From Bacteroidota bacterium (lineage in GTDB: Bacteria; Bacteroidota; Bacteroidia; Bacteroidales; VadinHA17): a stretch of DNA of 41,130 bases. Positions 25,920 through 34,668 of this stretch are shown here, piece after piece. A program made the translations under genes and the position numbers. The stretch lies in assembly GCA_003250475.1 (NCBI GenBank), contig QKGI01000047.1, forward strand, positions 1 through 41,130, read 5' to 3'. The notes beneath the pieces were generated by a model. That model worked only from the letters and a program-made list of their open reading frames with translations, was not told the origin of the DNA and did no database searches. How positions within the stretch are numbered: position 1 is the stretch's first letter; each line of letters begins with the position of its first letter.

Positions 25920-27565
25920 CCTTCAGGTGCTTCATATTAACATCTTCCCTTTTTATCATATCTGCCGGCAGTCTCACCGGACAGACACCATACCTGGCTG
26001 ACGCCACGGATAGCTATCTCTACCGGGTTTTCTTTACTGATAAAAACGCAAGCATCTGGGATTTTACCCGGGAACAACTCCTGTCCCCGGCTGCAATCAG
26101 CAGGAGGGAGAAATACGGGATAGATACCCCTGACATGGATGACCTGCCCGTAAGTGAGCAATATATCAGTGCAGTGATACAGCACGGACTGGCATTCAGG
26201 TGTGCCTCGAAATGGATGAATACAGCTCTGTTTGCCTCCTCTGTACCCATGGATGAAAATGTCCTGATGCAGCTACCCTTTATAAGCCGGGTACAGATGG
26301 TAAAGCATCCCGCTGATCCTGCCAAGGGGATATACAACAAATACGGCATGACAGTTGCCGGCAATGATGGTGAGGCCTATGACCCAAGGGGGCCCCTCAA
26401 TGGCACTATGCTTCATCTGTCGGGTTTCACGGGGAAGAATGTGATGATAGCTGTCCTTGACGCAGGGTTTTATAACGCCGATGTTATTGAGGCTCTTGAG
26501 CCTCTCCGCAGCAGAGGGGGTATTGTCGCCACCCATGATTTTATAACTGGATCCGGCTTTGTTTACGGTTACCATAATCACGGCACCTCCGTACTCTCTA
26601 TCCTGGCAGGCCAGCTGCCAGGTATTATCGCCGGGACTGCTCCCGGGGCTGACTACATGCTGCTCCGTACTGAAGATAACACATCAGAGTACCCGGTCGA
26701 GGAAGACTACTGGGCTGCTGCAGCCGAATATGCCGACAGCGCCGGTGCGGATATCATAACCTCCTCACTCGGGTATTTCACCTTTGATGACCCGGCGATG
26801 GACTACTCGTTTAACGATATGGATGGCAACACCACCTTTGTTGCCAGGGCAGCAGACAAAGCAGCCTCGAAAGGGATACTTGTTGTCTCCAGTGCCGGCA
26901 ACGAGCGTAATAAAGAATGGATACGGATAATTAGTCCTTCAGATGGCGACAGCGTTTTGTGCGTGGGGGCCATAAAACAGGATCTTTCCATCTCGGACTT
27001 CTCATCAGCCGGTTACTCATCTGACGGCCAGGTCAAGCCTGATGTCGTGGCACCCGGTACAGGCTTACCCATCCAGTTCGAACAGGGTGTCTGGTACCTC
27101 GGCAGCGGCACCTCTTTTTCGTGCCCGGTCATAAGCGGTCTCTCTGCCTCACTCATGCAGGCAGTCCCCGGCGCCTCGCCAGCAGAAATAATTGATGCCC
27201 TGCATGAGAGCAGCGACAGGTTTAACAACCCTGACACGCTATACGGCTATGGAGTGCCTGACTTCGTCGAGGCCCTGAGGATTCTTGAGGATCAGTATGT
27301 CTACAGGCCTGAGGTGATAATGACTGCAGGTCCCAATCCGTTCTTTGACGAAATAAACCTGTGGTTCCGCGAGCCGGCAGGAAGCCTGACCATTACTATC
27401 ACCGGCACCAACGGCAACCTGATAAGACAATGGCATTACCCTGTCTATGCCGCACATTCAATAAGGCTTGACCACCTCGATATTATCGGACAGGGTGTCT
27501 ATCTCCTTAAAGTAGTGACTGACGAGGGTGAACGAGTCTTCAGGATGATCAGGCTAAGGCGATGA
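25916..27565 (+). CDS. Secreted subtilisin-family (S8) serine protease with T9SS type-A tail
   Basis: A 549-residue preprotein. A signal peptide (to about residue 22, SLTGQT) and a pro-region with LSPAAISRREKYGI precede the peptidase domain, with catalytic Asp in IAVLDAGF (~181), His in HNHGTSVLS (~220) and Ser in SGTSFSCPVISG (~400). The C-terminal 75 residues form a type-A sorting domain (AGPNPFFDEINLWF ... GVYLLKVVTDEGERVFRMI), so the enzyme should leave the cell through the type IX system and be bound to surface lipopolysaccharide. It overlaps MORN and xseA genes by 4 bases each. Confidence 0.93.
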   Translation: MTFRCFILTSSLFIISAGSLTGQTPYLADATDSYLYRVFFTDKNASIWDFTREQLLSPAAISRREKYGIDTPDMDDLPVSEQYISAVIQHGLAFRCASKWMNTALFASSVPMDENVLMQLPFISRVQMVKHPADPAKGIYNKYGMTVAGNDGEAYDPRGPLNGTMLHLSGFTGKNVMIAVLDAGFYNADVIEALEPLRSRGGIVATHDFITGSGFVYGYHNHGTSVLSILAGQLPGIIAGTAPGADYMLLRTEDNTSEYPVEEDYWAAAAEYADSAGADIITSSLGYFTFDDPAMDYSFNDMDGNTTFVARAADKAASKGILVVSSAGNERNKEWIRIISPSDGDSVLCVGAIKQDLSISDFSSAGYSSDGQVKPDVVAPGTGLPIQFEQGVWYLGSGTSFSCPVISGLSASLMQAVPGASPAEIIDALHESSDRFNNPDTLYGYGVPDFVEALRILEDQYVYRPEVIMTAGPNPFFDEINLWFREPAGSLTITITGTNGNLIRQWHYPVYAAHSIRLDHLDIIGQGVYLLKVVTDEGERVFRMIRLRR

Positions 27566-28818
27566 ACACACCGGAGAAAATAACACTTGCCGAGCTTCAG
27601 GGGCTCATCCGCGACAAGATCTACGAGAGCCTTCCGGGATCTTTCTGGGTTATTGCCGAGATAGCCGAAATGAAAGTGCATACTGCCGGTCACTGTTACC
27701 TTGAACTCACCGGCAGTGACACCCCCGGTGGCAGGGTGTCAGCAAGGGCAAGGGCAACCATCTGGGCCTCAAAATACAGATCGCTGAACACACTGTTCAC
27801 TGCCACTACCGGCATTCCCCTCAGGGAAGGGATAACCATCCTGTTTAAGGCAACCGTCGAGTATCATGAACTCTATGGCCTCAGCCTCAATGTGACAGAC
27901 ATCGATCCTGCCTACACTGCCGGCGATATGGCTCTGCGGCGTGAGGCAACAATCAGGAGGCTGACCGAAGAGGGGGTGTTAAATATGAACCGTGAGCTGC
28001 CGCTGGCTCCCTATACAAGGAGTATCGCAGTTATCTCATCATCCGGGGCAGCAGGTTACCGTGATTTCACCGAACACCTGGCAAACAATCCTTACGGCTA
28101 TGTTTTCAGGACACAGCTGTTTGAAGCATTAATGCAGGGAGAGGCAACAGAAGCATCTGTGATAAATGCCCTGAATTCAATATCAGATGAAACGGAAGAA
28201 TATGATGCGGTAGTGATAATACGCGGAGGAGGCTCAACAACAGATCTTAGCTGGTTCGACAGCTATGAAATAGCATTCCATGTAACCCAGTTCCCTCTGC
28301 CGGTACTGACAGGGATAGGTCATGAAAAAGACCTCTCTGTCACAGACATGGTGGCATGGAAATCACTTAAGACACCAACTGCGGTGGCCGGTTTTCTTAT
28401 TGAAAGAACCATTGAGTGTGAGAACAGGATAATCAGTATGGCAGAATCACTCACCACAGCAGCCATGGACGCAATTGATTCCGCCGGGGAACAACTCTCT
28501 TCCATGCAAAACCGTATCGCTGCCACCGCCAGGCTTGTGACAAGGGTTAAACATGAGAAACTTGGATATCATATTGAGATATTACGACGGTCAGGAAAAA
28601 ATGTCCTGCGTTCGGTAAAAGAGATAACCGACAGGCTCGAAAACTCCCTGCATCATCTTGATCCGGCCGGAGTGATGCGAAGGGGCTTTACACTCACTTC
28701 AAAAGACGGGAAAATAGTACTTTCACATGAAGATCTGGAACCTGGAGATACCATCACTACCCATTTTATTAAGGGGAAGGCATCCAGTACCATAAAACAC
28801 ATAACAGACAATCAATAA
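27562..28818 (+). CDS. xseA: Exodeoxyribonuclease VII large subunit
   Basis: A 418-residue catalytic subunit of ExoVII, which degrades single-stranded DNA in both directions. The N-terminal OB fold contains GSFWVIAEIAEMKVHTAGHC. The catalytic core has RSIAVISSSGAAGYRDF, AVVIIRGGGSTTDLSWFDSY and LTGIGHEKDLSVTDMVAW, with the conserved Arg-Gly-Gly-Gly and Gly-His motifs. A long helical region follows (about 285-370). The start overlaps the protease stop by 4 bases. It is transcribed with xseB two bases downstream. Confidence 0.96.
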   Translation: MNTPEKITLAELQGLIRDKIYESLPGSFWVIAEIAEMKVHTAGHCYLELTGSDTPGGRVSARARATIWASKYRSLNTLFTATTGIPLREGITILFKATVEYHELYGLSLNVTDIDPAYTAGDMALRREATIRRLTEEGVLNMNRELPLAPYTRSIAVISSSGAAGYRDFTEHLANNPYGYVFRTQLFEALMQGEATEASVINALNSISDETEEYDAVVIIRGGGSTTDLSWFDSYEIAFHVTQFPLPVLTGIGHEKDLSVTDMVAWKSLKTPTAVAGFLIERTIECENRIISMAESLTTAAMDAIDSAGEQLSSMQNRIAATARLVTRVKHEKLGYHIEILRRSGKNVLRSVKEITDRLENSLHHLDPAGVMRRGFTLTSKDGKIVLSHEDLEPGDTITTHFIKGKASSTIKHITDNQ

Positions 28819-28820
28819 CC

Positions 28821-29018
28821 ATGGCAAAGAAAGAGATCGGTTTTAATGAGGCTCTCAAGGGTATCGAAGATATTCTTAAGAATATTGAAGAAGGAGAGCC
28901 GGATATTGACAGGCTGTCTGAAGATGTAAAAAAAGCTGCAGACCTCATAAAAATATGCCGTAAGAAGCTCCGGGAGACCGAGGCAGAAATCAACGGGATA
29001 ATTGAAGATCTGAAGTGA
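28821..29018 (+). CDS. xseB: Exodeoxyribonuclease VII small subunit
   Basis: A 65-residue helical protein, normal length, with the family pattern FNEALKGIEDILKNIEEGEP followed by SEDVKKAADLIKICRKKL. Several copies bind each XseA to give active ExoVII. It starts two bases after xseA ends. Confidence 0.94.
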   Translation: MAKKEIGFNEALKGIEDILKNIEEGEPDIDRLSEDVKKAADLIKICRKKLRETEAEINGIIEDLK

Positions 29019-29044
29019 AGATACCCTGTCTGCCATGAATCAAG

Positions 29045-29072
29045 GAAGGCTGTCTCTTGCGAAACAGCCTTC
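29045..29072. terminator. Bidirectional hairpin between xseB and trxA
   Basis: GAAGGCTGT (29045-29053) pairs with ACAGCCTTC (29064-29072) over nine bases with a ten-base loop. A T-run is lacking on both sides, so termination is likely but weak. It sits 27 bases past xseB and between convergent genes. Confidence 0.5.
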
Positions 29073-29202
29073 AACTCGAAACCCTAACCTAAATTCCAGA
29101 AAACTAACTCTTCTGTTAGAAAACTACCTTCAAGAATTATAACGTTCAAGGTACATTAATGTTTCGTGAAATAGCAAAAAAAGTTAAATATTTATCAACA
29201 AT

Positions 29203-29565
29203 TTAGTTTTTTTCTATTCCAAATATATCTTTGAATGCTTTTTCAAAGACATCTTTTGGCAATGCACCCATTGCCATCTGAGGCTGACCTTCCATCGGGA
29301 CAAAAAGCAGTGATGGTATGCTTTGTATGCCAAAGACAGATGCCAGCTCCTGTTCTGCCTCAGTATCAATCTTATAGACATAAAGCTTGCCGTCATACTC
29401 TTTGGAAAGCTCCTCAAGTACAGGGGCCACCATTTTGCAGGGTCCACACCAGTCGGCATAAAAATCAATTATACACGGCTTGTCCCCGGCATATTTCCAT
29501 TCTTTGTTCTGTTCGTAGTTAAATACTTTCTCAAGAAAAGTGTCTTTTGTCAAGTGTTCTGCCAT
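29203..29565 (-). CDS. trxA: Thioredoxin
   Basis: A 120-residue cytoplasmic thioredoxin with the active site WCGPCK (residues 39-44) inside DFYADWCGPCKMVAPVLEEL and the cis-proline segment SIPSLLFVP. No signal peptide. It is slightly longer than E. coli TrxA at the N-terminus. It reduces protein disulfides with thioredoxin reductase, which is not nearby. It is divergent from the nucleotidyltransferase gene, 151 bases apart. Confidence 0.94.
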   Translation of the reverse strand: MAEHLTKDTFLEKVFNYEQNKEWKYAGDKPCIIDFYADWCGPCKMVAPVLEELSKEYDGKLYVYKIDTEAEQELASVFGIQSIPSLLFVPMEGQPQMAMGALPKDVFEKAFKDIFGIEKN

Positions 29566-29676
29566 ATCTATTGTTTTAATTGTTTAACAGCTTTTTACAT
29601 TTATTGTTCATAGTTAGCAATTGCCGTGCCGACACTTCCGGAACATCGATTTTTCTTTAAGTTAGCCCATAAATTG

Positions 29677-29684
29677 TAATTTTG
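29677..29684 (+). promoter_or_regulatory. -7 element of the CCA nucleotidyltransferase gene
   Basis: TAATTTTG fits TAnnTTTG, 32 bases before the ATG at 29717. A TTG at -33 spacing is not seen. Confidence 0.5.
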
Positions 29685-29716
29685 TCACCGGTTACGGTTA
29701 ATTTGTCATACTGATT

Positions 29717-31129
29717 ATGAATATTTTCCCTGATGACAGGATTTTTGAGATAGTCGCCCGCGTGGCTGACAAGGAGATGACAGAGGCATATGTTATCGGC
29801 GGGTATGTGCGTGATCATATCATGGGGCGCGAACATCCCGACAAGGACATTGACATCGTCGTGCTTGGGGACGGACCGGCCATGGCAAGAGCCGTTGCAA
29901 AGGAGATCAGTCCTGACATTAACGTGACCGTATTCAAAACGTTCGGAACGGCAATGTTTCACTACCGGAACTATGATATTGAGTTTGTCGGGGCCAGGAA
30001 GGAATCTTATTCAGAAGACTCGCGCAAGCCGTCTGTCAGGCCGGGCACGCTGGAGGATGACCAGAACAGACGTGACTTCACCATCAACGCGCTCGCTATC
30101 AGCCTTAACAAGCATAACCCGGGTGAGGTCCTTGATCCTTTCGGAGGCATTGATGATATCCGGGAAGGTATAATACGCACTCCTCTTGACCCTGACACCA
30201 CATTCAGTGATGACCCACTCAGGATGATGCGTGCCGTCCGGTTCGCAGCACAGCTGGGATTCCGGATCGCTGACACCACACTCGAATCCATTGCCCGCAA
30301 TGCAGAGAGGATTAAAATAGTATCGGCAGAGAGAATCAATACAGAGCTCAATAAAATTATGGCTACCGTAAGGCCATCTGCCGGATTTCTCCTGCTGGAC
30401 TCAACAGGATTGTTATCTCTGATCCTTCCGGAAATAGCACGTCTAAAAGGTGTGGAAGACCAAGATGGGAAAGGTCATAAGGATAATTTCCATCATACAC
30501 TCAAGGTGCTTGACAATGTGGCAGAGGTAAGTGACGATCTGTGGCTCCGCTGGGCAGCACTTCTTCACGATGTGGCTAAGCCCGCTACGAAAAAGTTTGT
30601 TCCTGGTACCGGATGGACATTCCACGGTCATGAATTCCTTGGCTCGAAGATGGTGCCGGAAATATTCAAACGGCTGAAACTACCCCTCAACGACAGGATG
30701 AAATACGTAAAAAAGCTGGTGGGGCTACACCTCAGACCTATCTCGCTTGTCCAGGAGGAGGTGACTGATTCAGCCGTCCGCAGGCTGCTTTTCGAGGCAG
30801 GTGATGATATTGACGATCTGATGATGCTATGCGAAGCAGACATCACCTCTGGCAACAGGATGAAGGTCCGGAAGCATCGTGAAAACTTCGCGCTGGTGCG
30901 CTGTAAACTGAAAGAGATAGAGGAAAAGGATGCCGTGCGTACTTTTCAACCGCCTGTCCATGGCGAGGAGATAATTGCCACCTTTAACATAGCTCCGGGT
31001 CCGGTAGTAGGGATAATAAAAGCTGCCATCAAGGAAGCTATCCTTGACGGAGTCATCCCGAACGAACACGAGGCTGCCCGGGAGTTCATGATAAGGAAAG
31101 GGATAGAGCTGGGATTAAAACCCGGTTGA
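29717..31129 (+). CDS. cca: CCA-adding tRNA nucleotidyltransferase with HD domain
   Basis: A 470-residue class II nucleotidyltransferase. The active-site head has YVIGGYVRDHIMGREHPDKD followed by DIVVLGDG, with the Asp pair in DIDIV; then RRDFTINALA, DPFGGIDDI and DPLRMMRAVRFAAQL, which bind the NTP. From about residue 260 an HD domain appears (HHTLKVLDNVAEV and LRWAALLHDVAKP). Neither tRNA in the window encodes CCA, so such an enzyme is needed. A poly(A) polymerase or tRNA-repair role is the alternative. Its last 15 bases overlap the end of the convergent gene. Confidence 0.9.
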   Translation: MNIFPDDRIFEIVARVADKEMTEAYVIGGYVRDHIMGREHPDKDIDIVVLGDGPAMARAVAKEISPDINVTVFKTFGTAMFHYRNYDIEFVGARKESYSEDSRKPSVRPGTLEDDQNRRDFTINALAISLNKHNPGEVLDPFGGIDDIREGIIRTPLDPDTTFSDDPLRMMRAVRFAAQLGFRIADTTLESIARNAERIKIVSAERINTELNKIMATVRPSAGFLLLDSTGLLSLILPEIARLKGVEDQDGKGHKDNFHHTLKVLDNVAEVSDDLWLRWAALLHDVAKPATKKFVPGTGWTFHGHEFLGSKMVPEIFKRLKLPLNDRMKYVKKLVGLHLRPISLVQEEVTDSAVRRLLFEAGDDIDDLMMLCEADITSGNRMKVRKHRENFALVRCKLKEIEEKDAVRTFQPPVHGEEIIATFNIAPGPVVGIIKAAIKEAILDGVIPNEHEAAREFMIRKGIELGLKPG

Positions 31130-32119
31130 ACGGGACGGATGCTCTACAGTTATCAATACCGGGAGATGATCTGAATATCCACCCACCCATTTAAAACCAT
31201 AATAGGTGGGGAAAGGCTTTTTCCCCGGGTAGAGGGGATCTTCTTCCAGGAGAAAAGGAGCATCAGCCAGCCTGAATGACAGAACATCGGCATAAAACGA
31301 CCCTGATCCATCCGTCATTGGGGAGGAGATGAGTATCTGGTCTATCAGTTCCCAGGTGCCCTGGTACCTGTATGAACCTCCGCTGCCCGGCGGTAAATGT
31401 CCGGCGGCATTGATAAGCCGGTTATTTCCTGTCATGATCTTCATGACCTCCTCTGAGGCGCCCGAGTTGAAATCACCCATAACAAGAATTGATGCCCTGC
31501 CCGAAACAGAGAGGATGGAATCCGTCTTGGTCCTGACAAGCATCGCCATCTCCTCCCTGGCGCCCTTTGCAGCAAGGACCCCTCCCCTTCTTGAAGGAAA
31601 ATGACATAGTATCACATGCAGCGTGTCGCCGGAGGTGATCGTCTTAACATACAGGAGGTTTCTCGACTCAAACGGCTCATCCTCAGGCCTGGCCGGGACC
31701 CAGGACCTGACCTCCATTATCCTGAAACGGTCACGGTCATAAAGCAGGGCCAGGTCAATACCTCGCCTGTCAGGAGATTCCCTGTGGACGATCCCGTAGT
31801 TACCGGCTGAAAGTACTGTGCCATAGGCAAGGTCTCTTACCACACCCTCATTTTCCACCTCACATAGCCCTGCCAGTCCCGGCAGCTCCCATTGACCGGC
31901 AGCAGCAATGGCCTGTGCCAGGGCGTTAAGTTTTTTCCTGTATCTGCCTGTCGTCCAGCGCCTGTCACCCCCGGGAAGAAACTCATCATCATTTGTCGTA
32001 CTGTCGTTTACAGTGTCAAAGAGGTTCTCAACATTGTAAAACATGACACTGAAATCCTGTCCCCCAGCCTGCCTGACAACGGTTAACCCAAAAAAGATTA
32101 TGAGAACAGTAACTTTCAC
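31115..32119 (-). CDS. Exported endonuclease/exonuclease/phosphatase-fold protein
   Basis: A 334-residue protein with a signal peptide (MKVTVLIIFFGLTVVRQAGG). The fold motifs are in order: FYNVENLFD (metal Asn), LAGLCEVEN (metal Glu), RRGIDLALLYDRD, HVILCHFPSRRGG, ILVMGDFNSGASEE (catalytic Asp-Phe-Asn) and GGYSDHLPVLI (final Asp-His). The active site is complete. Substrate may be DNA, phosphodiester lipid or sugar phosphate. It follows the beta-helix lipoprotein gene by 32 bases on the same strand, with a repeat array in between. Confidence 0.88.
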   Translation of the reverse strand: MKVTVLIIFFGLTVVRQAGGQDFSVMFYNVENLFDTVNDSTTNDDEFLPGGDRRWTTGRYRKKLNALAQAIAAAGQWELPGLAGLCEVENEGVVRDLAYGTVLSAGNYGIVHRESPDRRGIDLALLYDRDRFRIMEVRSWVPARPEDEPFESRNLLYVKTITSGDTLHVILCHFPSRRGGVLAAKGAREEMAMLVRTKTDSILSVSGRASILVMGDFNSGASEEVMKIMTGNNRLINAAGHLPPGSGGSYRYQGTWELIDQILISSPMTDGSGSFYADVLSFRLADAPFLLEEDPLYPGKKPFPTYYGFKWVGGYSDHLPVLITVEHPSRSTGF

Positions 32120-32126
32120 TTTATTT

Positions 32127-32153
32127 GTCTGAAGGTCTGAAGTCTGAAGGTCT
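32127..32153. repeat. Short AGACCTTC array between two genes
   Basis: On the minus strand AGACCTTC, AGACTTC, AGACCTTC, AGAC. It begins inside the stop codon (TAG) of the beta-helix gene and fills nearly the whole 32-base gap to the next start. It is the third array of this kind in the window, here without the 47-bp module and in the opposite orientation. Confidence 0.8.
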
Positions 32154-33540
32154 AATTTTCTACACTCAGTTCCATCTGTTGTCTCTCATAAGCTCCTATA
32201 TCCGGACCTGCACCTGTCGGCCGTGGCTTATTTCTTATGTCATAAGGCCAGGCGACCGATTCCGATTTGCCGGCCTTATCGATCAGGGGTGACAATGTGT
32301 CAGGCCTGAAGTCATAGGCGGCTTCATTAATGAAACGGGGCAGCAGGCCGGTGATAACCTCACGGAAGAGAGACCCGGTATACCACGCACTGCTGATGGT
32401 GTCAACCTTTATCAGGGAGCTGTCAGCCCAGAAGCAGAGGGAGGCCTCGGCAGATGATCCGTCAATAAATAGTTCGTTTTCTAGTGTACCTGTAATAACG
32501 GAGTTAACAACTGAGACGTCAGGCAACCCGCCCTCTCCCCGACCCACAAACAATACAGGTTCATATCTGTAGCCATACTCCCAGCGGCCATTCATGGTAC
32601 AATGGATAAAATCGTAGCTGCCCCCTTCTGTCAGAGAGACTGTACTGAACCCGGAATGCGCAAAAACGCTGTTGATGGCAAGGATATCAGCATTCCGGGC
32701 CACCAGCGACGCCACTGAGTTGTGCATCAGCATCGCACCATTCATTACCATGCCTGGTGTATCAGATTCACTCCCTGTCACTTCAACCGCTATCCCGGCA
32801 TTTCTTATGTCGGTATAATCCAGAATGTTGTTCCTGCTGGATCCCAGGAACCGTAATCCCTTCCATCGCCCCGGAACATCCCTGTACTCCTCCTCCAGCC
32901 TGTCAGTGGCCAATATGACCCGTTTATCGGGTAGCCCAAGGCAATGGACTGATCCGGCCACATTAATCCCGGCACCATGATGAAGGTAAACACGCGTCCC
33001 GGCATTCATGGTAAGTGTTGCCAGGGTGTCAATGAAAAGGGATCCGCTTATTACATATGGTTTGCCTTCACTCCAGGTTACATCTGAATGAATATCAGCA
33101 TCAACAAGCCATATATCCTGGCCCCATGCCTCAAGAATGATCTTCCCGGGATAAGTTCCTGAAATAAAATTCACCGAATCAATGACAGCCACAGGCATAT
33201 CTCCGCCGGAGGGATCAATTGTCACTTCAACAAAGATGAAGATGCTGTCACCAGACGCCAGGATAATATCTTTGTTTTCTGATGATGGCTTTCCGTTTAT
33301 GTTCAGCATGAAGGGCGAGTCATCCCCGCCGCCCAGCCATATACGGTCAATCAGTAAAGGGTCACTCCCCGGATTGATAACCCTGCATTCCATTGTTGCC
33401 GATCCAAGCCCTGAGAAGACTGTGTCAAAGGATATCGTATCCGCCGAGAATGAGAGCCTCCCGGATACAGGGTTGCCATATGGGTCACATCCCAGACAGG
33501 CTGCAGCAATAAACAAATACAGTGTGATCTGCCTCATCAA
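32152..33540 (-). CDS. Right-handed beta-helix repeat lipoprotein
   Basis: A 462-residue predicted lipoprotein (lipid Cys at 15 or 18 in AAACLGC). Residues ~25-150 look like an Ig-like domain (TMECRVINPGSDPLLIDRIW), and from ~165 the chain is built of parallel beta-helix turns (RWKGLRFLGSSRNNILDYTD, NADILAINSVFAHSGF). The end PTGAGPDIGAYER is the closing motif typical of such outer-surface proteins. It overlaps the PorP/SprF start region by 4 bases, so it belongs to the adhesin operon. It may be a surface glycan-binding or anchoring component; no catalytic residues are evident. Confidence 0.83.
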   Translation of the reverse strand: MMRQITLYLFIAAACLGCDPYGNPVSGRLSFSADTISFDTVFSGLGSATMECRVINPGSDPLLIDRIWLGGGDDSPFMLNINGKPSSENKDIILASGDSIFIFVEVTIDPSGGDMPVAVIDSVNFISGTYPGKIILEAWGQDIWLVDADIHSDVTWSEGKPYVISGSLFIDTLATLTMNAGTRVYLHHGAGINVAGSVHCLGLPDKRVILATDRLEEEYRDVPGRWKGLRFLGSSRNNILDYTDIRNAGIAVEVTGSESDTPGMVMNGAMLMHNSVASLVARNADILAINSVFAHSGFSTVSLTEGGSYDFIHCTMNGRWEYGYRYEPVLFVGRGEGGLPDVSVVNSVITGTLENELFIDGSSAEASLCFWADSSLIKVDTISSAWYTGSLFREVITGLLPRFINEAAYDFRPDTLSPLIDKAGKSESVAWPYDIRNKPRPTGAGPDIGAYERQQMELSVEN

Positions 33541-34529
33541 TATTTGTTAATCCACCTGTATCTCCTCGGGTTGTCGCCGAAGCGGGCCAGGAAAGTCAGC
33601 TCGTGAGTACCATAGGTATAGCTGCGAATCTCTGAGAAGGTGAAGTCAAATGCATAACCAACATAAAACCGGTCGACTTTCAGACCGGCCAGGAGTATAA
33701 CAGCATCACCGGTACGGTATGACAAACCCAGCCAGTAATCCTCCTTGTAATAGACCCTGCCTGTCAGATCCAGCTGCACAGACTTGAAGATCATGTCTGA
33801 CGACTTCAGCATAACTGATGGTTCTATCACCCAGTCAGTGCCGGCATAAAACTTCACTCCTCCTGTGAGAAAGTAGTGACCGAGCTCCGAATGACCATTT
33901 TCTCCACCGTTACCTATCATAAACGCTCCCCTGAACAGGTTCGTCATTGAGAAGCCGGCATAATATCTGCGTGTCATGTAGCTTACCCCGAAATTGGCAT
34001 CCGGAATATAAACTACCTGGTCATAGTTATTCAGGAAATCATCGCTGACATCGTCAGGCATCACTGCCCCGTTAATGTCGACAAAATACTGGTATGCGCT
34101 GAGGGAGAGACCGAAAGAGAGCTGCCGGTCAATTCCTACAGGGAGATGATAGGCATAGGCCATCTGCAACCCTGTCCTGTGCATTATGCCGTTGTGGTCT
34201 GAAAAGAGATAACCTCCCAGTCCAACCCGTCCTCCTTTGGTTGGCCTGTCTATCCTCTTCCTTACCGCTGTTGATTTGGTGATATAACTGTCATTCAGTA
34301 TCCTTGTCTGGAATGTTGCGGCATAGGTGCTCGGAGCCTCCGGGAAGTTAAGCCACTGCTCACGGACAGTCAGGCCGACAGTTGTATAATAATCACTGCC
34401 TGCATATGATGGATTGAGCAGGAATCCGTTCATGATGTACTGGCTGTACATCGGGAACTGCTGTGCGTGCAGCGCAGGAATAACCGCCAGAAGGCCAGCA
34501 ACGGCAAATATTCTAAGTCGTTTTATCAT
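33537..34529 (-). CDS. Type IX secretion PorP/SprF-family outer-membrane protein
   Basis: A 330-residue protein with a signal peptide (to ALHAQ) followed by the family's N-terminal signature FPMYSQYIMNGFLLNPSYAG. Alternating strands (VGLGGYLFSDHNGIMHRTGL, YYAGFSMTNLF, YWLGLSYRTGDAVILLAGLK) fit a 14-stranded beta-barrel. Members bind and anchor or help export one particular SprB-type adhesin, and are usually encoded directly downstream of it, exactly as here. The start follows the adhesin stop by 140 bases. Confidence 0.93.
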   Translation of the reverse strand: MIKRLRIFAVAGLLAVIPALHAQQFPMYSQYIMNGFLLNPSYAGSDYYTTVGLTVREQWLNFPEAPSTYAATFQTRILNDSYITKSTAVRKRIDRPTKGGRVGLGGYLFSDHNGIMHRTGLQMAYAYHLPVGIDRQLSFGLSLSAYQYFVDINGAVMPDDVSDDFLNNYDQVVYIPDANFGVSYMTRRYYAGFSMTNLFRGAFMIGNGGENGHSELGHYFLTGGVKFYAGTDWVIEPSVMLKSSDMIFKSVQLDLTGRVYYKEDYWLGLSYRTGDAVILLAGLKVDRFYVGYAFDFTFSEIRSYTYGTHELTFLARFGDNPRRYRWINKY

Positions 34530-34668
34530 AATAGAATATGATTAATAAGGCATGCTGTAACACACATATGATTCATCCTGTAACAAATAGGGCTTCGTCG
34601 GTTCAGGTCTCCGGTCCTTTGTTGCGATTCAGAACATTGGTGCTTCATTTTTCCTTACGGTTATCAGG

